A stretch of DNA of 64,000 nucleotides, from assembly GCA_019637855.1 (NCBI GenBank), contig JAHBUX010000001.1:705337-769336 (forward strand), given 5' to 3'. Below are positions 51,480-59,441 of the stretch, piece by piece. The number at the start of each line of letters is the position of its first letter. Within the stretch, counting starts at the first letter, position 1. The notes under the pieces are model-generated. The model did no database searches. It was not told the origin of the DNA and saw only the letters and a program-made list of their open reading frames with translations. The position numbers and the translations under genes were made by a program. This DNA is from Bdellovibrionales bacterium (GTDB lineage Bacteria > Bdellovibrionota > Bdellovibrionia > Bdellovibrionales > UBA1609).

Positions 51480-53126
51480 TTAAATCCCGCCAGCAGCCCC
51501 TTCCCCACGCGAATCAAAAGCCGCATCCAAAATGCCATCGGGCCTCAGACGCACGACGTACACTTTCCCCATCCAGCCCTCTTGAATTCTGTGGCCGCGA
51601 GCTTTCAAACCTTCGATCACTTCGGGTGAGAAACGTCCGCGATCGACAAATAAAACATTCGGCAGAAACTGGTGGTGCACACGTGGGGCCTGCACGGCCA
51701 TGTCGGGATCTATGCCGCGACCAATGATGCGATAAAGTGCCTGCAGAACGCTGGTGATAATGCGTGGTCCACCGGGCGCGCCGATGGCCATCACGATCTT
51801 GCCGTCTTTTTCTACCAACGTAGGACTCATGCTCGACAGAGGGCGTTTGCCGGGCTCGACTTCGTTGCCCGGGCCCTGCACCAAACCATACATATTGCTT
51901 TCGCCCGGACGGGTAGTGAAGTCATCCATCTCGTTGTTCAAAGCAATATGGTAGCGGGGAGTGACTACACCCGATCCGTAGTTTCCATTCAATGTCACCG
52001 TTAGTGCTACGGCGTGCCCTTCGGCATCCATCACCGAATAGTGCGTGGTCTGCGCGGACTCTTTGATCTCCTCAGGCTTCAACGGTGCCAGTGCTACGGC
52101 TTTGTTTTTCACCGTCTTGCTTAACCCGTCTATGTAGGAATCAGATGTGAGAAACGCCATCGGATTTTTATGAAAGTCGGGATCACCCAACAGCGCTCGC
52201 CCGCGAAACACGCGGGCTTCGATTTCGCCCAACAGATGAAATTCGTCGACTGACAAGGCGGCTGTGTCCTTAACGCCCAATTTTTCGATCAGACGCAAGG
52301 CCGAGAGAATCAATACACCACCTGAGCTCGGCGGTGGCATCAGATACACTTTATGACCGTCGTACTGCGTGGTGAGTGGTTCCAGCCAGCGTACTTTGTA
52401 GGCTTTTAAATCCGTCAAAGTCATTTTGCCGCCCGCCTCTTGTACCGCCTGCACGACGTCCGCAGCGACAGCCCCTTCGTAAAAACCTTTGAGATTTTTT
52501 GTACGGAACTCAGCCAAAGCCTTACCCAGCAAAGGCTGCCGCAAAACCTCGCCAGGTTTGTAAGCCACGCCACCGGGACGCACAAACGCGAGTATACCGG
52601 CTTTGTTGAAGCGCTCGCGCTCACCATCGGTTTTCAGAGTCCATTCACCCGAAACAGCAAAACCATTCTTTGCCAGCAACTCGGCTTCACGAAACAAATC
52701 AGCCCACTTCAACTTGCCGTACTTTTGATGAAGCGCCCACAATCCTGCCGGAAATCCCGGGACACCCACCGCGTGACCGCCGGTTTGCGAAGCCTCTTTG
52801 TCCAATTTCAAGTAGTAGTCTTTCGAAGTCGCGGCCGGAGCAGTCTCGCGAAAGTCGAGGGCTTGCACGCCCTCTTTCATTTTCACCAGAGCAAAACCGC
52901 CGCCTCCAAGGGCTGCGAAATAGGGTGAAGTTACACTCAGGGTCAGCCCAACGGCGACAGCCACATCCATCACATTCCCGCCACGGGCGGCGACTTTGCG
53001 CCCGACTTCGACGGCATAGGGTGAGGGTGCGGAGATCATCAGTTTATGGCCGGAGGTCGGCATGGCGTTGGCCGTAGTCCATGAAATCAATGCCAAAACT
53101 GGGAAAACGGCGTGTAACAGGCGCAT
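51480..53126 (-). CDS. ggt: Gamma-glutamyltranspeptidase
   Basis: GGT hydrolyses or transfers the gamma-glutamyl group of glutathione and related peptides in the periplasm. The 548-residue precursor has a signal peptide (R-L-L-H-A-V-F-P-V-L-A-L-I-S-W-T-T-A-N-A, about 2-21) and cleaves itself before the catalytic Thr in Q-T-T-H-Y-S-V; F-R-E-T-A-P and G-S-G-V-V-T-P, and later R-P-L-S-S-M-S-P-T-L, are conserved. AAGGAGG lies directly before the ATG at 53126. It would release glutamate and Cys-Gly from glutathione, in line with the peptide-utilising neighbours. Confidence 0.96.
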   Translation of the reverse strand: MRLLHAVFPVLALISWTTANAMPTSGHKLMISAPSPYAVEVGRKVAARGGNVMDVAVAVGLTLSVTSPYFAALGGGGFALVKMKEGVQALDFRETAPAATSKDYYLKLDKEASQTGGHAVGVPGFPAGLWALHQKYGKLKWADLFREAELLAKNGFAVSGEWTLKTDGERERFNKAGILAFVRPGGVAYKPGEVLRQPLLGKALAEFRTKNLKGFYEGAVAADVVQAVQEAGGKMTLTDLKAYKVRWLEPLTTQYDGHKVYLMPPPSSGGVLILSALRLIEKLGVKDTAALSVDEFHLLGEIEARVFRGRALLGDPDFHKNPMAFLTSDSYIDGLSKTVKNKAVALAPLKPEEIKESAQTTHYSVMDAEGHAVALTVTLNGNYGSGVVTPRYHIALNNEMDDFTTRPGESNMYGLVQGPGNEVEPGKRPLSSMSPTLVEKDGKIVMAIGAPGGPRIITSVLQALYRIIGRGIDPDMAVQAPRVHHQFLPNVLFVDRGRFSPEVIEGLKARGHRIQEGWMGKVYVVRLRPDGILDAAFDSRGEGAAGGI

Positions 53127-53202
53127 GTGGGACCTCCTTGAATGGAGATTCCTTCTCTCAAAATTGGCATAGGTCCGCAACCTGTGGTAATCCCGACTCC
53201 AT

Positions 53203-53898
53203 ATGTCGAAAAGCGGACAATTGCGGCTCGCCCGCACTCGGACCATTCCGATTCCCAATGAATATATTCTCGCCCTGCACGGCGAGTACGGTGACTGGTG
53301 CTACGACGAAGAGCGCACGCCGGAATTGCGCGGCCAGTGGCGCAAAGAGGCTTTTCGGGTGCCAGAGACCGCGCCACTCGACTTCGAGATCGGCACCGGT
53401 AACGGTCTGCATTTCGCCCATCACGCCATTAAGCACCCAGAGCGTTGCTTGCTCGGCATCGAGCTTAAATACAAACCGTTGATTCAATCCATTCGTCGCG
53501 CTCGTCGCGGTGGTGCGATCAACGCTCGTATTTCGCGTTTCAACGCCTACATGATCGAGCAGATGTTCACACCCGGTGAAATCAACGATGTGTTTATTTT
53601 CTTTCCCGACCCGTGGGAGAAACTGCGCCAACAAAAGCACCGCTTAGTGCAAGATGATTTTTTGCTTAAGCTTTTTGAAGCCCAACGTCCTGGCTCGCGT
53701 CTGATCTTTAAAACTGACAGCCAAGATTATTTTCAGTGGGCGCTCACGCGCTTTCAGCGCAGTCCTTATAAAGTTCTGGGCCACACCGTTGATTTGCACA
53801 AATCTGAATTTGCACCGGACAACTTTGTGACCCAGTTCGAAAGCCTGTTCATCCGCCAAGGATTAAACATCGGCTATGCCTGTATGGAGCGGGTTTAG
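53203..53898 (+). CDS. trmB: tRNA (guanine-N7-)-methyltransferase
   Basis: TrmB methylates G46 in the tRNA variable loop using SAM. The 231-residue protein shows F-E-I-G-T-G-N-G-L-H (about 64-73, SAM motif I), L-G-I-E-L-K-Y-K (about 87-94) and the signature F-F-P-D-P-W (about 130-135) followed by K-x-x-Q-x-K-H-R-L. D-F-E-I and T-D-S-Q-D-Y also fit. It is divergent from ggt and its end overlaps the convergent lipoprotein gene by four bases. Confidence 0.95.
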   Translation: MSKSGQLRLARTRTIPIPNEYILALHGEYGDWCYDEERTPELRGQWRKEAFRVPETAPLDFEIGTGNGLHFAHHAIKHPERCLLGIELKYKPLIQSIRRARRGGAINARISRFNAYMIEQMFTPGEINDVFIFFPDPWEKLRQQKHRLVQDDFLLKLFEAQRPGSRLIFKTDSQDYFQWALTRFQRSPYKVLGHTVDLHKSEFAPDNFVTQFESLFIRQGLNIGYACMERV

Positions 53899-55235
53899 AG
53901 AAACCCGCACGATTTGGAGTCACCACGAACCGTGTATTGACCCGGATCAAAGCCAGGTTCTCTCTGGGCAAGGCTACGCGGCAGATCTCTCACCACGATT
54001 TCGCCGTCGGGTTTCAATTGGGGATCGATAGAGATAAAGTGAATGGACTCTTTTACCGCTACGCTATGGCCCTGCCGCATGCCAAGTCCACAGCCAATAG
54101 AACTTGGATAGGTGATTTGCACAGGAATATCTACGTAGCGTCCTGCAGGCACGATGATATCTACCGATTTTCCCGGCACTTCATTGCGATCGAATAGGCC
54201 AATATGTGCAAGTCCGAGACCTTCTACGTCCACGTAGGACTTTTGCCACCCGGAGATCGATTTCGAATTGCCCGGCCCGCGGGTTTGCACGGGTAAGACT
54301 GCGAAGACGGTAACTGCGACATCATAGAGCTTATGTACAATCCGCACGGAGCGATCGGCGGGATCGGGATTGTGAATGCGGATGCGATTCATAACAAAAG
54401 TTCTAGCACCGATGTTCGGATCCTTCTCGGTCGGAAAGCTTTCTGCGACCATCGGATGGAGTGGGAAGCGAAGGGCTAGCAAGCTGCTGAGGCCTTCGAT
54501 CTCGTTGTTGTTGCGAATCACCACTCGACACTTTTGTGTCGGTCGTTTGAAAATCGCAGAGGTATCTCGCAAATCGGCCGGGACGGGGTTGCTGAGGTCA
54601 AAGGCTGAGAAAGGTAAACCACCGCGGATCTCTTTTGCCGCAAAAGTCAGGTCTTCGCACTGAAGTGAGGCCTGTAGCGGATTGTTATTCGGAAGACGCA
54701 CAAACACTTTCTCGAGATTGTCGATGCTGAGCGGACCTTCCTTCTCACCATCCCGAGCCACGCGAATGTCGGTGGGATTTTCATCCTGCAGGCGAATATT
54801 TCTGAAATTGTAAACGTGATTGGAGCCTGCGCGGTTGTACAGGCGCACTTCAAAAGCGCATGTTGTAGACTCTTCCCGGAGATTCTTCGTTAAGATTTCC
54901 TCGTGCACCAAGCGAAATACCGAAAGCGGTTTGTCGCCGCGAAAGGTGGTGTCCGCCGTGTATGGCCCGTCTTTGTCGTTGCGGCAGTTGGAGTTGATCT
55001 GCACCTTCGCGGCTGCAGACGCCGAGAAGTCGAAAGCATCGCGCAGATCCAGATCGGTAAGCGAGACATGATTCTCCTTACTCAACTGCAAACTACTATC
55101 TGTCTTCACAATACGTGGCGGTTTGGCCTGATAGGAATCTTTGATCACCTTGGTCTTGTTGTCCGGGCTACAAGATACGAGTCCGGCGGACATACAGATT
55201 CCGGACAAAATGAGTGTGAGAAGCGATTTAAACAT
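53895..55235 (-). CDS. Large hypothetical lipoprotein
   Basis: A 446-residue exported lipoprotein: the signal L-T-L-I-L-S-G-I-C-M-S-A-G ends in the lipobox L-V-S-C with the lipidated Cys at 22. The next residues S-P-D-N contain no Asp at +2, so sorting to the outer membrane is likely by E. coli rules. The mature part is beta-rich with several Cys and charged loops (C-R-N-D-K-D-G, S-C-G-F-L at the end). I recognise no family. Base composition appears slightly more A/T-rich than the surroundings. It is a single gene facing away from the ferredoxin region. Confidence 0.75.
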   Translation of the reverse strand: MFKSLLTLILSGICMSAGLVSCSPDNKTKVIKDSYQAKPPRIVKTDSSLQLSKENHVSLTDLDLRDAFDFSASAAAKVQINSNCRNDKDGPYTADTTFRGDKPLSVFRLVHEEILTKNLREESTTCAFEVRLYNRAGSNHVYNFRNIRLQDENPTDIRVARDGEKEGPLSIDNLEKVFVRLPNNNPLQASLQCEDLTFAAKEIRGGLPFSAFDLSNPVPADLRDTSAIFKRPTQKCRVVIRNNNEIEGLSSLLALRFPLHPMVAESFPTEKDPNIGARTFVMNRIRIHNPDPADRSVRIVHKLYDVAVTVFAVLPVQTRGPGNSKSISGWQKSYVDVEGLGLAHIGLFDRNEVPGKSVDIIVPAGRYVDIPVQITYPSSIGCGLGMRQGHSVAVKESIHFISIDPQLKPDGEIVVRDLPRSLAQREPGFDPGQYTVRGDSKSCGFL

Positions 55236-55276
55236 GTTTCCTCCTTAGTGCGGAGGAGCTATCGCAAAGCGTGTGC

Positions 55277-55570
55277 CTACCAGTAAGAGGTATCCACGGT
55301 GATGTCGCCGAGCACTTGCGTTTGGCAGGAAATGCGGATGCCCTTTTCAATGCGCAAGCGATCGCGCAGCATTTGTTCCACTGAATTGATCGGAGAAAGA
55401 TTTTCACTGCCCTTCAAAATCTGAATGCGGCAGCGAGCGCAAACACCATCGCCCTGACAAGAGCTGGCCACTGGCAGGCCCGCGGCGCGCAGAGCATCCA
55501 TCAGAATGGCGCCGCTTTCGACCTCAATAGGAGCGTGGTTTTTAACGAACGAAATGGTCGGCATTGTCAT
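55277..55570 (-). CDS. [2Fe-2S] ferredoxin
   Basis: A 97-residue plant/adrenodoxin-type ferredoxin. The cluster cysteines are C38, C44 and C47 (S-C-Q-G-D-G-V-C-A-R-C) and C82 (R-I-S-C-Q-T). The fold motifs I-S-F-V-K-N-H and L-R-A-A-G-L-P-V-A precede them. It is cytoplasmic and carries single electrons; its reductase and acceptor are not adjacent. An ATG two codons in (55564) is a possible start. It is divergent from the SDR gene with 29 bases between. Confidence 0.93.
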   Translation of the reverse strand: MTMPTISFVKNHAPIEVESGAILMDALRAAGLPVASSCQGDGVCARCRIQILKGSENLSPINSVEQMLRDRLRIEKGIRISCQTQVLGDITVDTSYW

Positions 55571-55599
55571 TAGGCTAGCATGAATGTACCTTTCCGCCC

Positions 55600-56262
55600 A
55601 TGGATCGCGCGGTGATTTTCGGAGCTAGTCGGGGTTTAGGAGCAGAGTTGGCCAAACAGGCCTGCGCTGCCGGTTATCCTGTCCTCGGTTGGGGGCGCAA
55701 AGAGAAAGCTTTGGCCGAGCAGCGTGAACGTGACCCGCTGTTTGAATACCGCGTGGCCGACTTCTCCAAATCCTTCGGACAAGACGAAGCCATTCGTTAC
55801 CTGCTCGGCAGTGAGCCTTTTAGCAAGGTGTTCCTGGTTGTGGGCGGTGGGCCCTATGGCTTGTTTCAGGAGCGCGATTGGCCTTCGCACGAGTGGGCGC
55901 TGCAAGTCTCTTTTATCTTCCAAGCGCGCGTGATTCACGCGCTGCTGGCGGCTCGCCGGCTAGAGCAATTGATCTTGGTCGGCAGTTCGGTGGCCGAGAG
56001 TGCCGCCGATCCGCAAGCCGCCAGTTATTGCGCCGCTAAGCATGCACTGCGCGGATTGTACGCGTCGGTGCGCGCTGAGACCCCGGACTGGGACCTCCGC
56101 CTGTTTTCCCCCGGTTATATGGACACGGAAATGCTGCCGAAAAATGCAGCTGTGCGTAGCAAAGGCGTCTATAGCCCTTCTGTTGTGGCAGGCGAGCTGT
56201 GGACCTGGAGTTTGACCGCTGACTACGGCGGTCATAGGGTGTACCCGCCGCATCCCACCTGA
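55600..56262 (+). CDS. Short-chain dehydrogenase/reductase (SDR)
   Basis: A 220-residue Rossmann oxidoreductase with F-G-A-S-R-G-L-G (7-14) for NAD(P), an N-A-G-like V-V-G-G-G-P at about 83-88, the catalytic Ser in V-G-S-S-V-A and S-Y-C-A-A-K with the Tyr-Lys pair. It is slightly short for the family (about 250). The substrate cannot be inferred. It is divergent from ferredoxin and followed after 30 bases by trxB. Confidence 0.88.
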   Translation: MDRAVIFGASRGLGAELAKQACAAGYPVLGWGRKEKALAEQRERDPLFEYRVADFSKSFGQDEAIRYLLGSEPFSKVFLVVGGGPYGLFQERDWPSHEWALQVSFIFQARVIHALLAARRLEQLILVGSSVAESAADPQAASYCAAKHALRGLYASVRAETPDWDLRLFSPGYMDTEMLPKNAAVRSKGVYSPSVVAGELWTWSLTADYGGHRVYPPHPT

Positions 56263-56292
56263 TATGCTGGCGAGCCCTCTAAGGAGTATTAA

Positions 56293-57231
56293 GTGACTGC
56301 GCAGAAGACAGAAAATGTGATTATTGTTGGCTCTGGCCCGGCCGGCCTGACCGCCGCCATTTACGCGGCTCGCGCCAACCTACAACCGTTGATGATCGAA
56401 GGGTATGAAACTGGCGGCCAGCTCATGACCACGACCGAAGTGGAAAACTATCCCGGCTTCCATCATGGCATTCAAGGCCCTGACTTAATGATTGAGACCC
56501 GCAAGCAAGCGGAGCGCTTCGGCACTCGTTTCATCACTAAAAATGTGACTAAAGTCGATTTCTCCTCGCGTCCGTTTAAGCTGTGGGTCGATCAGGATCT
56601 GTACACGGCCAACGCAGTGATTATCAGCACAGGCGCGACGGCTAAATATTTGGGCTTGGAAAATGAGCGCCGCTTGCTCGGTCGCGGCGTTTCGGCCTGC
56701 GCCACCTGCGATGGAGCGTTCTTTAAAAACCAAGCTGTGGCTGTGATCGGCGGTGGTGATACGGCGATGGAGGAAGCCAACTTCCTCACGCGTTTTGCCA
56801 GCAAAGTGTACTTGATTCACCGTCGGCATGAGTTCCGCGCTTCGAAGATCATGTCAGAGCGAGTTTTGAATAATCCGAAAGTGCAGGTTATCTACGACAC
56901 ACAGTTGATTGATGTGTTGGGTGACAAAGGCGTTAAAGGCGCCCGCTTGCGCAATCTGAAGACCGGTGAAGAGAGCACTCTGGATGTGGAAGGCGTATTT
57001 ATCGCCATTGGCCACAAACCCAATACGGATTTGTTCCAAGGCATTTTGGAAACCAATGACGTTGGATATGTTTTGACCCGCGGTAAGACGACTTACACTT
57101 CGGTGGAAGGCGTATTTGCTGCTGGTGACGTGCAGGATCCGGTTTATCGTCAAGCCATCACTGCGGCCGGCACCGGCTGCATGGCTGCCATCGATGCCGA
57201 ACGCTGGTTGGAACACCAAGGACACAAGTGA
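56293..57231 (+). CDS. trxB: Thioredoxin reductase
   Basis: TrxB reduces thioredoxin with NADPH through FAD. The 312-residue protein shows G-S-G-P-A-G-L-T-A-A (13-22, FAD), the redox pair C136-A-T-C139-D, G-G-G-D-T-A-M-E-E-A (NADPH site) and the C-terminal F-A-A-G-D-V-Q-D. GTG start behind AAGGAG. Probable reductant source for the peroxiredoxin at 31809 through thioredoxin (inference). Its stop overlaps the GTG start of a response regulator, a notable coupling. Confidence 0.96.
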   Translation: MTAQKTENVIIVGSGPAGLTAAIYAARANLQPLMIEGYETGGQLMTTTEVENYPGFHHGIQGPDLMIETRKQAERFGTRFITKNVTKVDFSSRPFKLWVDQDLYTANAVIISTGATAKYLGLENERRLLGRGVSACATCDGAFFKNQAVAVIGGGDTAMEEANFLTRFASKVYLIHRRHEFRASKIMSERVLNNPKVQVIYDTQLIDVLGDKGVKGARLRNLKTGEESTLDVEGVFIAIGHKPNTDLFQGILETNDVGYVLTRGKTTYTSVEGVFAAGDVQDPVYRQAITAAGTGCMAAIDAERWLEHQGHK

Positions 57232-57725
57232 GTCGTAAGATCGACACCAAAGATTTGGTGCAAAAGATCGAGCGCCTGACCAAAGAGCGCATGTCTGAAA
57301 ACCAGGTCGTCTCGATGGACGACCTGCGCCGTTTGAGAGAACGCAAAGTTCTGCGCACAGTCCTATTGATTGAAGACGATGAAACCATCCGCGCCGCTTT
57401 GAAACGCGTGCTTGAGGGCGAAGGCTATCGTGTCTTGGCTGCGGCCGACGGCACTCAGCTGTCCACCGTGCTAGATGATGCGGCTGTTGATCTCATTATG
57501 CTCGACGTGGGCTTGCCGTGGATCAATGGTTTTGAATTGGCCGAGATGATGAAAGCCCATGATGATCTCAAAGATATCCCATTGATCTTTCTTTCCGCCC
57601 GCACCAGCGATGCCGACGTTAAGCGCGGTTTTGAAGTGGGTGCCGACGACTATATTAAAAAGCCGTTTGATCTGGAAAAGGTAAAGCGCACAGTGAACAC
57701 GCTGATTCACTTGGCGCACGACTGA
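57228..57725 (+). CDS. Response regulator receiver protein with N-terminal helical extension
   Basis: A 165-residue protein. The first about 42 residues are a charged helix or coiled coil; then a receiver with E49-D50-D51, phospho-site D93 (M-L-D-V-G-L-P), S/T at S-A-R-T and K-K-P-F. No output domain follows. It shares GTGA with the trxB stop, so the two are translated together. The partner kinase is unknown. The N-terminal helix may mediate oligomerisation or docking. Confidence 0.88.
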   Translation: MSRKIDTKDLVQKIERLTKERMSENQVVSMDDLRRLRERKVLRTVLLIEDDETIRAALKRVLEGEGYRVLAAADGTQLSTVLDDAAVDLIMLDVGLPWINGFELAEMMKAHDDLKDIPLIFLSARTSDADVKRGFEVGADDYIKKPFDLEKVKRTVNTLIHLAHD

Positions 57726-57729
57726 AAAT

Positions 57730-58584
57730 TTAGAAGTAAAATTGCAATGAGAACTCAGGGTGCAGACCGTAGTCATAGCTGGCTGAGGTGTAGGACAGCG
57801 GTTGATCGAATCCCTCCGCCGTTGTGCGCAGGATCTGTTGGTAGTCGATCCGGCGTGTAGGGCTGAACAACGCCTTAGGTGTGCCGGTTACGGATACACC
57901 GGCATGCCAGGACCAGTGTTTGGTGGCGCGGCCGATGGAGGCGCCGCTATGCACATAGAGCAGCGGCTGCACGAAGTCCAAAAGGCCGATCTCACCGAGG
58001 ATAAACCAGCCGTTCACTAAGTCGACCTCGTGCAGAGTGGAAAAGTTCACCTGCGCGCGGCTACGCCCAGGGATGGGACGGCGTAAAGAGAAGGGCATTT
58101 TGTCGTTAAAGTACCAGTTGGTTTGAAAGTTCAAGTGCAACGTGTAGTACGGAGCGAGCTTATAGCTGCGCAAAAGCACCAGCCACATGGCTTCCATATC
58201 ATAGTGGCGCAAGCTGCCGTCGCGGCGCTTGTTATATGTCTTGAAATAAGCGGCTTGAAAACCCCAGCGATCGCCGAATTCGTTTTCGGAGATCTTATAA
58301 CGAAAGCTGCCGTTCGCCATGCCGTAGCTTTCCCACAGCCATACGCTGGATCCGATCGACAGACGTGGCGTTAGACCGCAGGCCGCGAGCTGTAAGCCGA
58401 TGGTGCACTGGCCTTGCTCCAGAAAGTTGGCGGCGGCGGAGAGGTTGTGAGTGAGTCGCGGCGCGTGCGGCGCCACGTGATAGGCCAATGCACTCGCTTG
58501 CGAAGACGGCGCTATGGAGGGAGAGGCCTGAGCCCACGCGAAAGTCGGCAGCAGTACCAATAGTGCGATACAAATGCGCTTCAC
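57730..58584 (-). CDS. Probable outer-membrane beta-barrel protein
   Basis: A 284-residue exported protein with signal peptide K-R-I-C-I-A-L-L-V-L-L-P-T-F-A-W-A-Q (about 2-19). The mature part alternates polar and aromatic residues in strand-like runs and ends H-P-E-F-S-L-Q-F-Y-F, with the C-terminal Phe expected for BAM-inserted barrels. I do not recognise a family. The GTG at 58584 is chosen because TAGGA overlaps the preceding stop codon and the signal starts there; a longer frame would reach into the nucleotidyltransferase gene. Confidence 0.7.
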   Translation of the reverse strand: MKRICIALLVLLPTFAWAQASPSIAPSSQASALAYHVAPHAPRLTHNLSAAANFLEQGQCTIGLQLAACGLTPRLSIGSSVWLWESYGMANGSFRYKISENEFGDRWGFQAAYFKTYNKRRDGSLRHYDMEAMWLVLLRSYKLAPYYTLHLNFQTNWYFNDKMPFSLRRPIPGRSRAQVNFSTLHEVDLVNGWFILGEIGLLDFVQPLLYVHSGASIGRATKHWSWHAGVSVTGTPKALFSPTRRIDYQQILRTTAEGFDQPLSYTSASYDYGLHPEFSLQFYF

Positions 58585-58589
58585 AAATC

Positions 58590-59417
58590 CTACAGTTCTT
58601 GCACCAAGCGCGTGATTTTCTCGCGTGCTAAGGTGCTGGTCTTCCATTCGGGTTTGACCATTTTGTCTATCTCGGCGCGCTGGCGGTTGTGAATCTCAAT
58701 CATCGCAAGATAGGAATTTTTCAAACTTTCGCAGTCGGGGAGCGGAAATGTGGCCTTCATTGACTCGATAAACGACGTGTCGCCGCGCTCCTCGATCCGA
58801 CGGGAGCGGAATATCTCCGAGCCGTTCAGACGAGCATGCCATTTTTCAATGATGGCGCGCAGATCACTCATAAACATGGCGCTATCATAATATTCACCGC
58901 GATTGGTGTGGCTCCATTGATAGTGCATCCAGGTCCAAAAGCGTTCATCTTCGTGCACGACCGCGCTCCATTCTGGCGGCGTGCGATAGGGCTCGTTGAC
59001 GTGACGGATCCATCCGCGCAGCAGGGCTTTTTGATCCCAAGCCAGAACAAAGGGGCCACCGGCTTGCGATGGTAAATCCTCGCGCGTGTAAAAGCAGAGG
59101 TCGACGTGGATATCGGGTTCGAACAAGTAGATCACGAAGTAAGGCTTGATATGATCGGCGTCCATGCGGTGAAACCAGTTCGGCAAGCGCCAGTGGAAAC
59201 GCTGACGCCAGATCTTTTCGCGCATCTCGCGGTTCTCGCAGATAAAGCCTAGGTCCAAATCGCTATGGCGATCCATTTTGCCAGCTGCACCGCTGCCGCT
59301 GACAAACGCGCCGATGATTCCGGGTTGCTGACGAAAGTGCAGGAGGATTTCGGCGCACAGGCCCTCATGGGCCGGCAGCTTGTCCATATGTTGAAACACC
59401 GCAGGGTTCACATCCAT
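58590..59417 (-). CDS. Nucleotidyltransferase-domain protein (polymerase-beta-like)
   Basis: A 275-residue protein with the nucleotidyltransferase signature F-V-S-G-S-G-A-A-G and, 11 residues on, D-L-D-L-G (G-S ... D-x-D, about 39-58), the metal-binding core. D-I-H-V-D-L-C supplies the third acid. The remaining helical part resembles aminoglycoside/streptomycin adenylyltransferase-like proteins of unknown substrate. Antibiotic modification cannot be claimed from this. It sits between the beta-barrel gene and the peptide transporter; the start lies 24 bases upstream of the ABC ATPase stop. Confidence 0.8.
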   Translation of the reverse strand: MDVNPAVFQHMDKLPAHEGLCAEILLHFRQQPGIIGAFVSGSGAAGKMDRHSDLDLGFICENREMREKIWRQRFHWRLPNWFHRMDADHIKPYFVIYLFEPDIHVDLCFYTREDLPSQAGGPFVLAWDQKALLRGWIRHVNEPYRTPPEWSAVVHEDERFWTWMHYQWSHTNRGEYYDSAMFMSDLRAIIEKWHARLNGSEIFRSRRIEERGDTSFIESMKATFPLPDCESLKNSYLAMIEIHNRQRAEIDKMVKPEWKTSTLAREKITRLVQEL

Positions 59418-59441
59418 AAGAAACTCCCCTTAGTCCACGTT

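Noticed and set aside
58590-59417. Aminoglycoside resistance enzyme
   Set aside because: Only the general nucleotidyltransferase core is visible; no substrate-specific motif supports resistance.
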